Source: Adiantum capillus-veneris
Lineage: Eukaryota; Streptophyta; Polypodiopsida; Polypodiales; Pteridaceae
Reading direction: 5' to 3'
DNA length: 64,000 bases
Assembly (NCBI GenBank): GCA_014529385.2
Contig: CM043952.1
Span: forward strand, 66,665,870-66,729,869
The translations under genes and the position numbers were made by a program. The notes beneath the pieces were generated by a model that made no database searches, was not told where the DNA came from, and was given only the letters and a program-made list of their open reading frames with translations. Positions within the stretch are counted from its first letter, which is position 1. Each line of letters opens with the position of its first letter. Positions 1-12,416 of this stretch are shown in pieces.

Positions 1-229
1 ATAGATTCCTGGAGAAGTTTTACGCGCTACCAACTCCTCATTATTATAGAAAAAACACACTGGTACTGGTGATAGTGAAAATCGATGCACTATGTACACC
101 CTGTCCTACCTGTACACATGTGGGCCCCACGTAACCACCTCGCTCTGGAAAATGGGAAATCCTTTATTTGATGAACCATGCATGTGTATGTACATATGTG
201 CAATCCCTTGCTCCAAAAAACTTCTGACA
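1..229 (-). repeat. 3' LTR fragment of Ty3 element 1, cut by the window edge
   Basis: This stretch matches about 6087-6314 nearly base for base (over 90 percent by eye, with scattered substitutions). It is therefore the terminal-repeat partner of the LTR at 4999-6314. Read on the minus strand the LTR would start TGTCAGAAG at base 229. Only the first 229 bp of this copy lie in the window; the rest continues to the left. Confidence 0.8.
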
Positions 230-236
230 TAATTTG

Positions 237-246
237 CCCATCCCCT
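237..246 (-). other. Polypurine tract of Ty3 element 1
   Basis: The minus strand reads AGGGGATGGG, seven bases before the 3' LTR start. A purine run at this place is the expected plus-strand primer of an LTR retrotransposon. The seven-base gap is slightly unusual, so the LTR boundary may be off by a few bases. Confidence 0.5.
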
Positions 247-391
247 AGCCTGCTAGATCATTCATGATTAGGAGGAGCAAAAAGAGATATGAGACTCGCC
301 GCGTCACAGGTCTCTCTCATCCCTCACAGACATTACTTGTTCCACAGACAACTCATCTTGCTCGACCATCATTAACCTGGCATGATATAAT

Positions 392-817
392 TTAAGACAA
401 TCCATTTACCCTTGACTTATGTAGAACTCCATCCAGGTTAGCCAACTGATATGTACCATTCGGTAAACACTCCACTACCTTGAAAGGGCCTTCCCACTTA
501 ATTTGAAACTTCTTTTGGAAGGTGTTGTCCAGCTTACTATTGTAGCGCAAAACCAAGTCATACTTCTTGATACCCTTACTTTTGACCTTTTCATTTATCT
601 TTGCCAAAGCCCTATCTTGCATCTGCCCATAATGCTCCAATGCGCTCACCCTATCCAACTGAACCTCTTGTAACTGCAAGAGCCTCTCTTTGAATGCATC
701 ACTAGGCGGTCCAAGCAACTTCTCTAACATCTTGACCGCAGGAAAGTCTACCTCCACAGGCAATAGTGAAATGGAGTAAACCCTGTACGTATCTTCACCG
801 AAGTATGGTAAGCCCAT
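392..817 (-). pseudogene. Ty3 integrase C-terminal domain
   Basis: A 141-codon open frame ends in a region typical of the integrase C-terminal fold of plant Ty3 elements: a basic stretch, then KWEGPFKVVE, then GTYQLANLDG. It continues the integrase core at 922-1308, but the frame shifts near 815-820. The nominal start codon is therefore only the point where this frame opens, not a real start. In the element this domain would bind DNA or chromatin during insertion. No chromodomain is visible. Confidence 0.8.
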
Positions 818-819
818 AA

Positions 820-1458
820 TGCACTAGGCAATTCCAAATCCCAATTCTTTCCTTGGTGCTCTATCACTTTTGAAAGAATTTGTACCAACTCACCATTGAA
901 TCTTTCATTTAAGCCATTACACTACGGATAATAAGGAGTGGTATGCTGGTGCCTAATCTTCATCTTTGCACATAAAAAATCTAGCAGTTTAGCTCTAAAG
1001 CCAGGCCCCTTATCTGAAAGTAGCTCCAGTGGCACCCCAAACTTGCAACATATTTCATCGTACACAAATTTTGCCACATCCTTTGCAGTGATCTTTTTTA
1101 CTGCGATAGCCTCTGCCCATCTAGAGAGATAGTCCAATGCAGTCAAAATATAGCTTTTGCCCCTGCTTGTGATAGGTAACGGGCCTATTGCATCAATCCC
1201 CCACTTTTCAAACACATCAAACGCCATAATGGTTTTTTGTAGCTCTAGATTCAACACTCTCTTCCCAAATGCTTGACACCTATTGCGATGGTGAACATCC
1301 TTGTGCAAACTAGGCTAGACATACCCCTCTTGCAAGATCTCATGCAAAGTGATCTTTAGAGCAAAATGGCCGCCACATGCGCCTTCATGATTCTCTTCCA
1401 ACACTCTGTAAAGCTCCTCACTCCAAGGTACACGTCTCAACACAAGATCAGCCTCTTT
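820..1458 (-). pseudogene. Ty3 integrase zinc-binding and catalytic core
   Basis: Minus-strand reading gives an N-terminal zinc-binding-type region (GACGGHFALK to RCQAFGKR). The DDE core follows: first Asp in WGIDAIGPL, second Asp in LLSDKGPG, catalytic Glu in GLNERFN. All three acidic residues survive. Two in-frame TAG codons interrupt it: 1315-1317, where the family normally has Trp before PSL, and one just after TPYYP near 920. The enzyme would have inserted element cDNA into the genome. This copy is dead. Confidence 0.82.
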
Positions 1459-2195
1459 CATGTATAAGAATCACCAATCAATTTGTACTTGTATGCTCTA
1501 CGCACAAAACCATACTTCTTAGACTTCCGAATCTCCTTTGGAATGATTCTTGTTAGCAAAAACTCCTCTTCTTGAGCCAAACTTTCCCGGCCATGATAAA
1601 GAGGTAAAGTGGTCCTCAACACAAATAACTCCCCAATCATGCTTTGAGCTGCTTCATTTGCTTCTCCATTTAGAGAACATTCAATGTGTCTGATGCTCCA
1701 TGCTTCAAACTTTTTTAAAAGGCCTTTAATTATGAAACACATTTCCTTCAATGAGCTGTTCTTGCTCTTCCACACACCGAGCACTTGCTTCACCACTAAC
1801 AAGGCATCACCTTTTATGCTCAACCTTCGAACCCCATGCTTCAAAAAAATGTGTAATTCGGCTTCCAGAGTAGCATATTCAGCCTCATTGTTACTATGAG
1901 CATCCAATTTGAACCCTCTCTTGTATACTAGCTTCCCCTCTGGATCATAAAGTACTATACCCCCTGAAGCTGCATCATGGCTCTTTCTGTATGAGCCATC
2001 AAAGAACAAAACATGTGAATTGTTGATCTGTGGTACTTCTTCAACTACCTTTCTCACCACCTCTTCCTTAACAAGGAGGGGATTCTCCTTGTAAGTCAAC
2101 AAATCAGCTAGGGTAGCTCTTGTATTGTCTTCCACTAGAAAAGAGAACTCAAACTCTTGCAGCTCAATTACCCATTTCTTGACCACAATTGACAT
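1458..2195 (-). pseudogene. Second RNase H domain of Ty3 element 1, with tether
   Basis: A 245-codon open frame. Residues 1-45 are the end of the first RNase H and the tether (KKWVIELQEF, then LADLLTY). From about residue 62 a separate RNase H begins with LFFDGSYR. It continues with NNEAEYATLEAEL (Glu in the second catalytic position) and IKGDALLVV (third acidic residue). This archaeal-like RNase H downstream of the retroviral-type one is a hallmark of Tat-lineage Ty3 elements. This is the least damaged domain of the element. Its apparent start codon lies inside the polyprotein. Confidence 0.78.
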
Positions 2196-2213
2196 GTTAA
2201 TGCCATTAATTAA

Positions 2214-2671
2214 TTACTGTGGCAAAAAGGTATAACTCGTCAAGAAAACAAAAGGTCGTGGTAGCAAGTAATGACGAAATCGTCGACAAGCAAATATCAC
2301 ACTGGCCATCACTAGCTGTACTTCCGAGAACTTTCTCTCCGCTACCAACTTCACTTGGCTTTCACAATACACTGGCCTCATATAATGGCTTCCCTTCCCC
2401 TTTTGCAATAGCATGGCTCCAATGGCATCATGGGAGCCTGCATGGATGACAACCCCCCTAACACCTCTTTCACCTCTTGAAACACTTCTTCACACTTGTC
2501 ATCCCATTGCAATGGATCATGCTTTGCCACTTGTTGTAATGGATAAAGAAGCTGCGAAGACAATGGAATAAATTGTGCCATGTACTTCACTTTGTGTATA
2601 AAGGTTGCCAATTGCTTCGTACTTGTAGGTGATGGAAGAAGAATTATAGACACACATCTACTATTGGACAA
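2214..2671 (-). pseudogene. RT thumb/connection and first RNase H of Ty3 element 1
   Basis: Two overlapping frames carry this part. The frame at 2378-2671 has PSPTSTKQLATFI and DPLQWDDKCEEVF, the thumb/connection seen after the RT palm in Ty3 elements. The frame at 2214-2414 has SHYMRPVYCES and FRHYLLPRPFV, the retroviral-type RNase H. They are separated by a frameshift near 2400. The RT palm, including the catalytic Asp pair, is absent upstream: the gag linker runs straight into the thumb near 2655. Confidence 0.75.
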
Positions 2672-3255
2672 ATGTTTGGTACCTCATCCATCGCCAACAC
2701 CTTCAGTGAACCTCTCTCTGGTTCTTTCTCCATTGGGTTAACCATACTCTTCCATTGTGGCTTTAGCTTAGGAACCATCTCTATGAGTTGCCCAAAAGTA
2801 ACATCCGCCTTCCTGCTTGTCAGATCCTCCTTCAAGTCATAGCTTAATTGCCCATCCCCTAGTGGAAAATGTGACACATGAAACTTGCCACGAGCCCTCC
2901 TTTTCCTCTTGGCCTTGACATCCTCGCCTTCATGGCTCTTTCCCTTCTTCTTACTAGGACCTGGGGCACTTCTTCCTTCCTTGTCCTCTGTGGTCCTCTT
3001 CCCAATAGGCATCACTAATGTATCCTCTAGCTTTGATGCCTTCTCCAAGCTAACTACACTTATCACTTTTGTCTTTCCCTTTTTCTCTTGGGTTAACCCA
3101 CTGGTTCCTTCATCTCTTTTAATTTCAATGCCATAATCATTTGACCTAGTTAGCACCTGTCTTGGCAATGGATACATGTCTCCCCCCATCCTTGGTAGCT
3201 TATCACATTGCGGGCTGATGTGACCCAACTCTCCACAATTATAACATGTGGGCGT
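2644..3255 (-). pseudogene. Gag zinc knuckle and gag-protease linker of Ty3 element 1
   Basis: Directly after an in-frame TAG (3256-3258) the same frame reads CYNCGELGHISPQC, a perfect CX2CX4HX4C knuckle for RNA packaging. A basic, Lys/Ser-rich linker follows (AKRKRRARGK). After it come SRKADVTFGQLIEMVPKL and QWKSMVNP, a segment often found before the protease. The protease itself, which should follow, is deleted. Confidence 0.72.
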
Positions 3256-4185
3256 CTACCTCCAGTACCTACCATTTCTTTGTCCAACACCATTCCTAGG
3301 CCTTTCTTCCACTCTTGGCTGATTTTCAAACCTCCCTTGACCTCGATTATTTCCCACTTGACCAAGCATGTTTAGGTTGAGATTCTTCATTAAATCTACC
3401 ACTTGCCTCATGTCTTGCCTTAGCCCATCATCTTGCACTGCTGTGGTGACCACTGCGGGCATAACCTGAGCAGTAATAGGAACCACTCGTTCATGATGAA
3501 CCTCTGGCATGCAACCTTGCAAAGAATCCATAGGCTGAAATTCAGACCTCATGGGCAAAGACTCTACTCCTAGCTGGCTTATTTTTCTCAGCTTCCACTC
3601 TTTGTTCCTTGCCACCTCTAGTGCATATTCATATGTCCCAGGCTTCTTTAGCTCCACTCTCCAATGTATATTCTCCCAAAGACCAGACAAGAACATGTCC
3701 TTCTTCATCATGTCAGGCGGGGGTACCTGTGGTGCTAAAGCCTTGCACATCCACTCCCATGCCAATGAGAAATTACGTATGTATGCATCTACTGGCTCAT
3801 CTTCCTTTTGCACCAAAGCCTATACTTCTTGCCACACTTTGTTGGGATCTTCTATCTTCACAAACTCCACTTCCAATCCATGCCGTAGATTGTCCCAACT
3901 CAATCTTACAGGTGGATCATCCATACGCAACTCCTCTTTAAATGATTTGGACCAAACTCGTGCATCACTCTTCAAACAAATTTGGAGAAGACGTAACATC
4001 TGCGTAGGGTCATGGATCTGGTTGCTAATGCAGGCAACCTCCATCTTTTCCAAAAAGTCTTCCACATCTTCATTACTTCTTCCATGGAATTCCTGATAAG
4101 AGAAAGCCATGGCTACCCAAGTTACTATGCTTTGAGAACCCCTTTGAACACACGTGCAAGAACCTAAAAGTTTTGATTGACTCAA
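3256..4185 (-). pseudogene. Gag of Ty3 element 1, split by an in-frame TAG
   Basis: One continuous reading frame carries the capsid region, interrupted by TAG at 3820-3822 and closed by TAG at 3256-3258. The N-terminal part has FHGRSNEDVEDFLEKME and the middle part has DAYIRNFSLAWEWM, patterns of the plant Retrotrans_gag family. The likeliest biological start is the Met of MAFSYQEF, about 4110; the upstream in-frame codons look like leader. A Gln/Arg/Asn-rich tail leads into the zinc knuckle. Removing the two TAG codons would leave one frame from start to linker, so this part is otherwise well preserved. Confidence 0.78.
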
Positions 4186-4998
4186 TTTCCAGAAACTTCA
4201 ATGGAGTTCAACTTTAGATAAGGACAAACACATGCACATCAAATGAGTTTTCATAGTCAATCATCGGAATTACGACAGGCAAAGGACATTCCAAGATCTC
4301 TCGTAATCTTCTTGGCCCAAACATAAAGACTATGTGCTGCTGGAAAAAAATCTTCCTGGACCCATGAACATTTATCTGGATTCTTTGTGTTAAATGAAAA
4401 GGAGTGAATTGAGGGCCACTTTGATCATCCATTAAAGTCAACCATGAAGCTCCCAAGAAAGCACACTTGTCTTATCCTCTGATTTCGCCAAAATTTCAGC
4501 AGCATAACAGCATAAATGGCTTAAAAGATCAAAAGACTAGCCATCATAACTTAAAAAAAATTTGACTGAGTTTCCCCAAAAGTAGAGCAGTGAGAACCCA
4601 AAATATAGACTGTATATGTATGCATAAACTATCAACAATAGAACTCGAGCATCAAGTAGGAATCACTAGTACATAGCCTATGGCAAGGTGACGAAAAGGG
4701 TGCTCCAGCTACCTCTATCACGGAAAGGATATCCACATTTGAGAATCCCCCAGCTCAATAAAACCTCACTATATCGACCCTCACACGAAGGCTAATGCAA
4801 ATCGCATATAGTCAAGTCTCAGAAATGACTATCTTCCAGACCACGTCTCAAAAATGGCTGGGACTGCCAAATAAAACCAAATATGGCTCCAGAAAGGCGT
4901 ACAATGGAAGTTTCCACAAGTATCGTGCAATCCAACAGACAATGCGCTCAAACAGGCGCTAAATGATGCATACCCACAACAACTGCAAGTGATACCAC
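4186..4998 (-). other. Leader of Ty3 element 1
   Basis: No gene is visible between gag and the 5' LTR. At 4722-4770 there is a segment shared with the leader of the unrelated copia element at 49711-49758, including 30 identical bases. The minus strand next to the LTR reads TGGTATCACTTG (4986-4997). This resembles a tRNA-iMet primer site in its first eight bases. Confidence 0.6.
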
Positions 4999-6314
4999 TG
5001 TTAGTATATCATTGTACTCCAGGTACCTGTACCTGTGTGAATCACCTATACCTGTACCTGTCCCTGTAACCTGTAACCTGTAGTCTGCAACCTGTAATCC
5101 CGAATCTCAAAGCTTGAAGCTCGAAGCAGAAGGTACTCGAAGAAGATCCTCCGTGGGGGAACCAAAAGAATGTGAGCGGGATGGAAACACACAGAACGCC
5201 TCTATAACGACCGGACACACACTCTTGGAATGATACACACACACACACACGCTATGGGGCACCACTCAGCTTACACAACCCTCCTGGCCGAGACAGGGAA
5301 CACACCGATGGAGTGAGAGGAGAGAGACTATCCACTTGCCCACTCCACACAGATACACACACACACACACCCAAAAAACTCAGATCAAAAGAGGAGAAAT
5401 TCTGATGTTTAGATACAAATGAGCTTGGGCCAACACCAATGGGGCAAACAGCTCACACAATATGGGTAAAAGATACCAGATACAATCACAAATTGGAGCA
5501 GAAGCTTTGCTCATAGGAGAAACTTACACAGCCAAAACAGGAAAAAAAAGAGTGAGTAATTTGGCAAAATGGACAAATCCATCGCGTCTGGAACGGCCCA
5601 AAACCCCAGTCTACAATGTCAAAGTGCTCAAATCCGACCTCGGATGAGCAGTTTACGACCAAAACAGACTCCAAAATGAGCAAAAACACAGTTGCGGTTG
5701 TTCCTCCTCTCTTCTCCACGTTTTTTCTGGTCTTCTCTCTGTTTTTTTAGTTTCAACACTTAGCTTTATTACTTGGGTACCCTTGGCCTTTTAGTTGACC
5801 TCAAACGGACGCCGAACAGGCCAAAAACTGACCTCGCAGTGCATAGTTGTCACCTTTTTGCATCATCCGCACACCTGGCACTCAACTTTTTCCAATAATG
5901 CATCCTGCCACCATGTGACGTGGCCCCAAAATATGGTCCTCATGATGATCGTTTTGCATAATGAGCACAAGAAAACATCGACGTTGCGTCCATACTTATC
6001 CACGTGCAAGTATTGACCCCATTCGACCTCCTGAGGCCACTAGATGCCATCTGACACACCTACTTACCTCATGTCGTCGGCCCGCGGATAGCTTCCTTGA
6101 GAAGTTTTACGCGCTACAAACTCCTCATTATTATAGAAAAAACACACTGGTACTGGTGATAGTGAAAATTGATGCACTTTGTACACCCTGTCCTACCTAT
6201 ACACATGTGGGCCCCACGTAACCACCTGGCTCTGGAAAATGGGCAATCCTTTATTTGATGCACCATGCATGTGTATGTACATATGCGCAATCCCTTGCTC
6301 CAAAAAACTCTTGA
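4999..6314 (-). repeat. 5' LTR of Ty3 element 1
   Basis: About 1.3 kb. The low end is TGTTAG on the plus strand, beside the primer-site-like sequence. The high end is defined by the match to bases 1-229. It contains short CCTGTA-type repeats (5025-5100) and two (CA)n tracts (5238-5250 and 5355-5370). A small open frame at 5462-5647 has no recognisable product and is probably chance. Confidence 0.7.
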
Positions 6315-7020
6315 AAATGTCTAGTACATGTGCGGTTACACGGCATCACTCCTAGCCCTTGCATGCTTTACTATTCAAATAGGTACTTGAATAGGTTGAT
6401 AAATACAATTGAAATTGAAGACTTACCTCATAATTTACATGTATAAACTTGTCGTGTTGATCACATGACCGGGATTCTCGAGCTTCCATGAACCTTAAAC
6501 CGAGCATCAACATTGTCTTTGCCTAGCCGCCTTGTTCGGAACCTTGCCCAAGGTCGGCAAGCACAAGTTCCCTTTTTCAAACAAACACGATGGTATGTTT
6601 ACCTAAAATTCTTTGCTCGACCATTGAATCCCAAACCGCTTTTAGGAAGATGAACTTTCCAAACTTTGCAATCTATTTTGGGTCTGTTTTTTGCTGCATG
6701 GCCGATGTATTTTAGCTAGTGATACATGCAAGCTAGCCCACGCATGTCACCTTTGATTGATTCTTCACTCGAGGCCAAAAACCTCACACCCCGGTATGCA
6801 TGGCCATGGGGCTTGACCTTTAGTAAGAAAGGGTGCCCAAAATAGGGCGCCCCTATGCCAATAATATGTGAAAAAAAAGCTTCTTGCTTCATCCATGGCG
6901 GCAACAGACGACAGCACAAAGGGAAAGCAGTAAAGCATGCATCGACGGTTGCTCGAACTCCACTGCTACAGAAACGTGAATTGGTCCTAGCGTTCAAAAC
7001 GGTGCAGCTCTTTCCGACAC
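6315..7020. other. Unassigned spacer
   Basis: No recognisable gene. A minus-strand open frame at 6716-7054 has no motif I know. The stretch lies between Ty3 element 1 and the primer-site remnant at 7356, so it may be interior of the older LTR element whose LTR starts at 7369. Confidence 0.3.
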
Positions 7021-7155
7021 CTCCCTTGTGTGTAAGAGTCCGTTCTCGTGCCAATCATGGCCCTCCAAAAGCCCGCCATAGCCTCCTGTGGGTAAGAGCC
7101 CGTTCTCGCGCAAATCATGGCCCTTCAAAAATCCGCCATAGCCTCCTGTGAGGAA
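7021..7155. repeat. 60 bp tandem repeat, 2.2 copies
   Basis: The units 7021-7080 and 7081-7140 match with about 10 differences. A partial third unit begins at 7141 (GCCTCCTGTG). The period is exactly 60 bp. It abuts the (GA)n array at 7214. Confidence 0.85.
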
Positions 7156-7210
7156 GAGAGAGAGAGAAGGAGAGGCCATGCGAGAGAGGGAGGCCCTGCC
7201 TCATGCTGCG

Positions 7211-7317
<107 letters not shown>

Positions 7318-7355
7318 CCTTTCCATTCCTCCATAGCTCTCACCTTCCCCTCTGA

Positions 7356-7539
7356 GCTCTGATACCAATGTAAGGCCTAGGGAACTGAGACATAGGATCC
7401 TCCTCCCTACCGCCTTTTATATAGGCCTAGCTCCTAGCTCTTGCCCTAAGCGGATCCCCAATCCAAACTGGTCCAGTTCAAGCCCTTGACCTAGGTCCCT
7501 GACCCCCTAGGTTAGGCCTTGCCCCGTAGGACCCTTGTC

Positions 7540-7560
<21 letters not shown>
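7356..7560 (-). repeat. Remnant LTR with tRNA-iMet primer site
   Basis: The minus strand reads TGGTATCAGAGC at about 7356-7367, the usual primer site complementary to plant initiator tRNA-Met. The plus strand begins TGTAAGGCC at 7369, as expected for the end of an LTR on the minus strand. The outer boundary cannot be placed because a (TA)n array follows. This is an older, fragmented LTR element with its interior toward lower coordinates. Confidence 0.6.
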
Positions 7561-7601
<41 letters not shown>

Positions 7602-7665
7602 CATACATCTTTCCCTATCTCACCATATCTATCTCTCCTTCTCTTCATTTCTTGCTCTATCCATA

Positions 7666-7753
<88 letters not shown>

Positions 7754-7766
7754 CCCCCCCCCCCCC
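7543..7766. repeat. (TA)n, (TC)n and poly-C cluster
   Basis: (TA)n at 7543-7604, (TC)n at about 7669-7751, then 16 C residues at 7751-7766. These are compound simple repeats without genes. Confidence 0.97.
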
Positions 7767-7839
7767 ACCCCTATCGACGAGTCTCTCTTGTTGTTACCAA
7801 TGGTACAATGGTGAGGCCTTTGACGATGCTCAACCACTC

Positions 7840-8830
<991 letters not shown>

Positions 8831-9044
8831 ATTTTCTTAGCTTGGACATGCCAGCACTATCTACTTGCACGTCCTCCAGGGAAGCCAAAGAAGGCGCCAT
8901 GAAAGACGTGGTTTTCATAAAGCCCATGCCTCCACTAGGTAACTTGGGCTTTGACTGCATGTATCCGGTGGTGCTATGTGGACTTTACCATAAACAAAGA
9001 TATGTATTGATGTGAAACAATGCATTTGAGCTTCACCTTCCCCC

Positions 9045-9354
<310 letters not shown>

Positions 9355-9639
9355 CGTGTGTGTCCCAGTGTCGTCAGGCTATAGAGTTCACTGGCAAGAG
9401 CAAGTAGCTTGCGACACGTGGTAGGTGGGGATGGGGGTGGCGGAGAGAATCCCTTCTCTTTTTAGATATCCTATAGATATAGATAAGGCCTGAAGTTTTT
9501 TACACTAAATTTCTCTCCATGATACAGGTTTTCTCACCTTCAAATTTAAAACATAGAGATAAATCTCAAATTTTCTAGGTGGGATTACATTAAACCTCTT
9601 TTTTTTCAAGCCCCGTATTGACTCAAAAAAATGCACATA

Positions 9640-9837
9640 AGGTTCTCTTTCCCCCTTTATGTCCCTACTTCTCTATTGATGATGGAGCTGTAGATGCATC
9701 AAGTCCTCCTCCTTCTAGTTTTTAAACTTGAGCTCTCTCTCTCCGATTTATTGGCTGCAAGCCGCCTAGGTCACCTCCATAAGCAGATCGTTTTCTCCAG
9801 GTGGGGGGAAGGGGAAATAACGATAGCAATGACAGGC

Positions 9838-9869
<32 letters not shown>
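9640..9869 (+). repeat. About 200 bp dispersed repeat, copy 2, with (TC)n tail
   Basis: Second copy of the unit at 9045-9352, diverged (roughly 65-70 percent by eye). It ends with the same GGCACC before (TC)n. Confidence 0.62.
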
Positions 9870-9871
<2 letters not shown>

Positions 9872-10098
9872 CATGCCAATTTAAAGTTTTCTATTTCCTT
9901 CTTTCTACTCATCAATCATTCTCTTTGTTGCTTCCCCTGCCAATCTCTGCCCCTCTATAGCCTCCTCTCTTCAGCGCAAGTTTAGTTTCTCTGTACAAAA
10001 TTAGGCACCTTCCTTCTTCACTTGTTTAAACCATAATTATTGCTCATTCTTGCCTCCAAAACTCTCTTGCAACATACATACATTGGATTTTGCATGCA

Positions 10099-10109
10099 CC
10101 CCCCCCCCC

Positions 10110-10162
<53 letters not shown>
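10099..10162. repeat. Poly-C followed by (TC)n
   Basis: 22 C residues at 10099-10120, then 42 bp of TC. Confidence 0.97.
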
Positions 10163-10165
<3 letters not shown>

Positions 10166-10547
10166 ATTTTATGGAGCACAAACATCTTCTTCTACTCTCT
10201 CATATATGAGACTTGAGATTAGTGTTTGGGAAAAATGTATCACCTTAATATCGTGTCGTTTTCAATTTCAAAATTGATGGTTGATAGCGAGAGGAAGAGG
10301 TGAAATTCCACTTCGAAATAGATAAAAATAATGGAAAAACCCAAAAAATAACATAATTTTCTAAAATTTCCTCTTGGGAATTCAAGGAAAAGAATTTTGT
10401 ACGTATTGAAAAATGATTTCTTTTTAACTTTGCTTGCGATATAGGGAGTGCATAGTTTTTAAAAAACGCATTGAATAGGAATCACCAACTCTGATGCGAT
10501 CCAAATATGGGCCTCCCATTGGGGCATGCAACACAACGGGTTTCTGC

Positions 10548-10581
10548 ACATGCACACACGTGCGTGCGCACACACACACAC

Positions 10582-10651
<70 letters not shown>

Positions 10652-10751
10652 GCTAAGAGTTTATTTAACTCGTTAAAAGGGTGGTTCAGATCTTGAGTGT
10701 GTATCAGCTTCTAGAATGGCCACAACATGCAGAGAGACTCAAGCCAACACC

Positions 10752-10805
<54 letters not shown>

Positions 10806-10815
10806 CCCCCCCCCC
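10548..10815. repeat. (CA)n, (GA)n, (TC)n and poly-C cluster
   Basis: CA-rich at 10552-10582, GA at 10584-10649, TC at 10755-10802, then poly-C to 10815. The interval between them has no recognisable gene. Confidence 0.95.
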
Positions 10816-11267
10816 ATACCGGTGATTATGAAGTCTTATGAGACACACAGTGTGTGCATGCATGTGACATCTTGAGTATTAGAAACCTACGTAGGCTGAT
10901 TTGGGTAATCTTTTGAAAATTTTGTCAGGCAAATTTTCTTGGGATGACCCTCTTTGGAACTTCAACTGCACGAAACTGAAGACAACTAGTTGTCTCAGTC
11001 ACCCATTGTCTCTTTCATCCATCTAGAAAAGCTTCTTTGAATGGGCCACTACATGTTTCAAGTAGTGCATATTTATGCTTCTCTATGGCCCGTCGTGCAG
11101 CTCCTATCGCCCCACTGCCAATATCCACGACATGGCATCATGAAAGCTGAGCAAGGTCTTGCCGTTGTTCAACACCTCGTTCTGTACCGTACCTATTTCA
11201 TCCATATTTTCCCCTTGCATGTTGGAATCACTGGTCGAACTATTCAAAGAGCAACATTGGGTGCCCA

Positions 11268-11270
<3 letters not shown>
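10816..11270. other. Spacer without recognisable gene
   Basis: I see no motif on either strand. Open frames at 11041-11370 and 11104-11583 exist only because they run through TC or TG microsatellites. Confidence 0.4.
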
Positions 11271-11332
<62 letters not shown>

Positions 11333-11500
11333 CACAAAGACACATGTGTGAGACCAAACACACTACTTGAATGTATGGCACACCTCTGGAGGCGTTTCTT
11401 GCATGCTAGAATCGTAGAGAGAGAGAGAGAGAGAGATTCTCTTGTTGCACTACTGGACATGGTGCAATGAAGAACCCACAATACTAAGATCATGGATGTG

Positions 11501-11563
<63 letters not shown>
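11271..11563. repeat. (TC)n, short (GA)n and (TG)n tracts
   Basis: TC at 11271-11330, GA at about 11416-11436, TG at 11505-11563. The TG array directly abuts the LTR at 11571. Confidence 0.97.
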
Positions 11564-11565
<2 letters not shown>

Positions 11566-11570
11566 AGGGA

Positions 11571-12403
11571 TGTGTTGTAGCATAACCTAATCGCAACCCA
11601 CAAAATTATCAAATCGTGGATCGGTAACCCGGCTAGGGCATGGAAGCACAAGCCTAAGATGTATAGACATAGAGGATTCAAGGGATCCTTCTGCTCATCA
11701 TAGAGAGAAGCCATGGAAGGGGCTCCCTCTAATCAACAACACATTCCTACTTACTAATCACTTACACACAATCACGTGGTTGAAATTAAACTCTCACATC
11801 AATCACTCTATTCACAACTCTTAATCACACAACTACACAAGCATGCAATTAACATACCTACTTTGCATTAGTGTGTCCATTCCGGCACAGCCCCTCAATG
11901 TGACTACGTATACACACACACTAACCGCACACCTTGTAGAGAGAGATGAAGACAAGGAAGGCATAGCCCTCACACACCATGGCCAATGGTGTGGATATAA
12001 TAGATTAACTCAAAAAAGGGATTAGAGATATACCATCACACTAATACAATCTCACTCCACATAATCAAACAAAGAAGACTAATAAGAAAGAAAGTGTAAT
12101 TGATTATTAGAAATCAAGAGCTACACGGGCATGGAAGGCCCATGAGCCTCATGACCATCCACTCTACAAAGAGACGAACTCACCCAAGAATGACTACTCA
12201 TTAAGCATAGGGCTCTTTTATAGCTTTGGGACTCAAGCCCTTCACCTGTGGGATAAAGTTGAGCTCTCTAACCTAGACTCATACAACTTTGGAACTCCTT
12301 CAGGAGCCCAAGTCCCTATACAATGAAAAGGAAATATTGTGCACAATAGCACATCTACAGCTTGGTGCATAATTGGTGTATACTGTGTTAGTCGCTGCTA
12401 GCA
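11571..12403 (-). repeat. 3' LTR of the LARD element
   Basis: Matches 17843-18672 along its whole length with scattered differences (over 90 percent by eye). It begins TGTGTTGTAG and ends in GCA on the plus strand. No target duplication can be read, because both outer flanks are microsatellites. Confidence 0.85.
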
Positions 12404-12416
12404 TTCCCCCCTTCCT
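12404..12416 (-). other. Polypurine tract of the LARD element
   Basis: The minus strand reads AGGAAGGGGGGAA immediately before the LTR start TGCTAGCAGC. Confidence 0.75.

Larger units (their letters stand above)
1..6314 (-). mobile_element. Ty3/gypsy retrotransposon 1, Tat-like, internally deleted
   Basis: Order on the minus strand: LTR (4999-6314), primer site, gag, zinc knuckle, RT thumb/RNase H, a second RNase H, integrase, purine tract, LTR (1-229, truncated). RNase H and RT precede integrase, which is the Ty3/gypsy order. The second, retroviral-unrelated RNase H before integrase is known from the plant Tat/Ogre lineage. Protease and the RT palm are missing, and at least four in-frame stops plus frameshifts are present, so the copy cannot be autonomous. 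Confidence 0.85.

Noticed and set aside
5462-5647. Small plus-strand protein inside the Ty3 LTR
   Set aside because: No motif and no partner. It lies within an LTR and overlaps an opposite-strand frame of similar quality.
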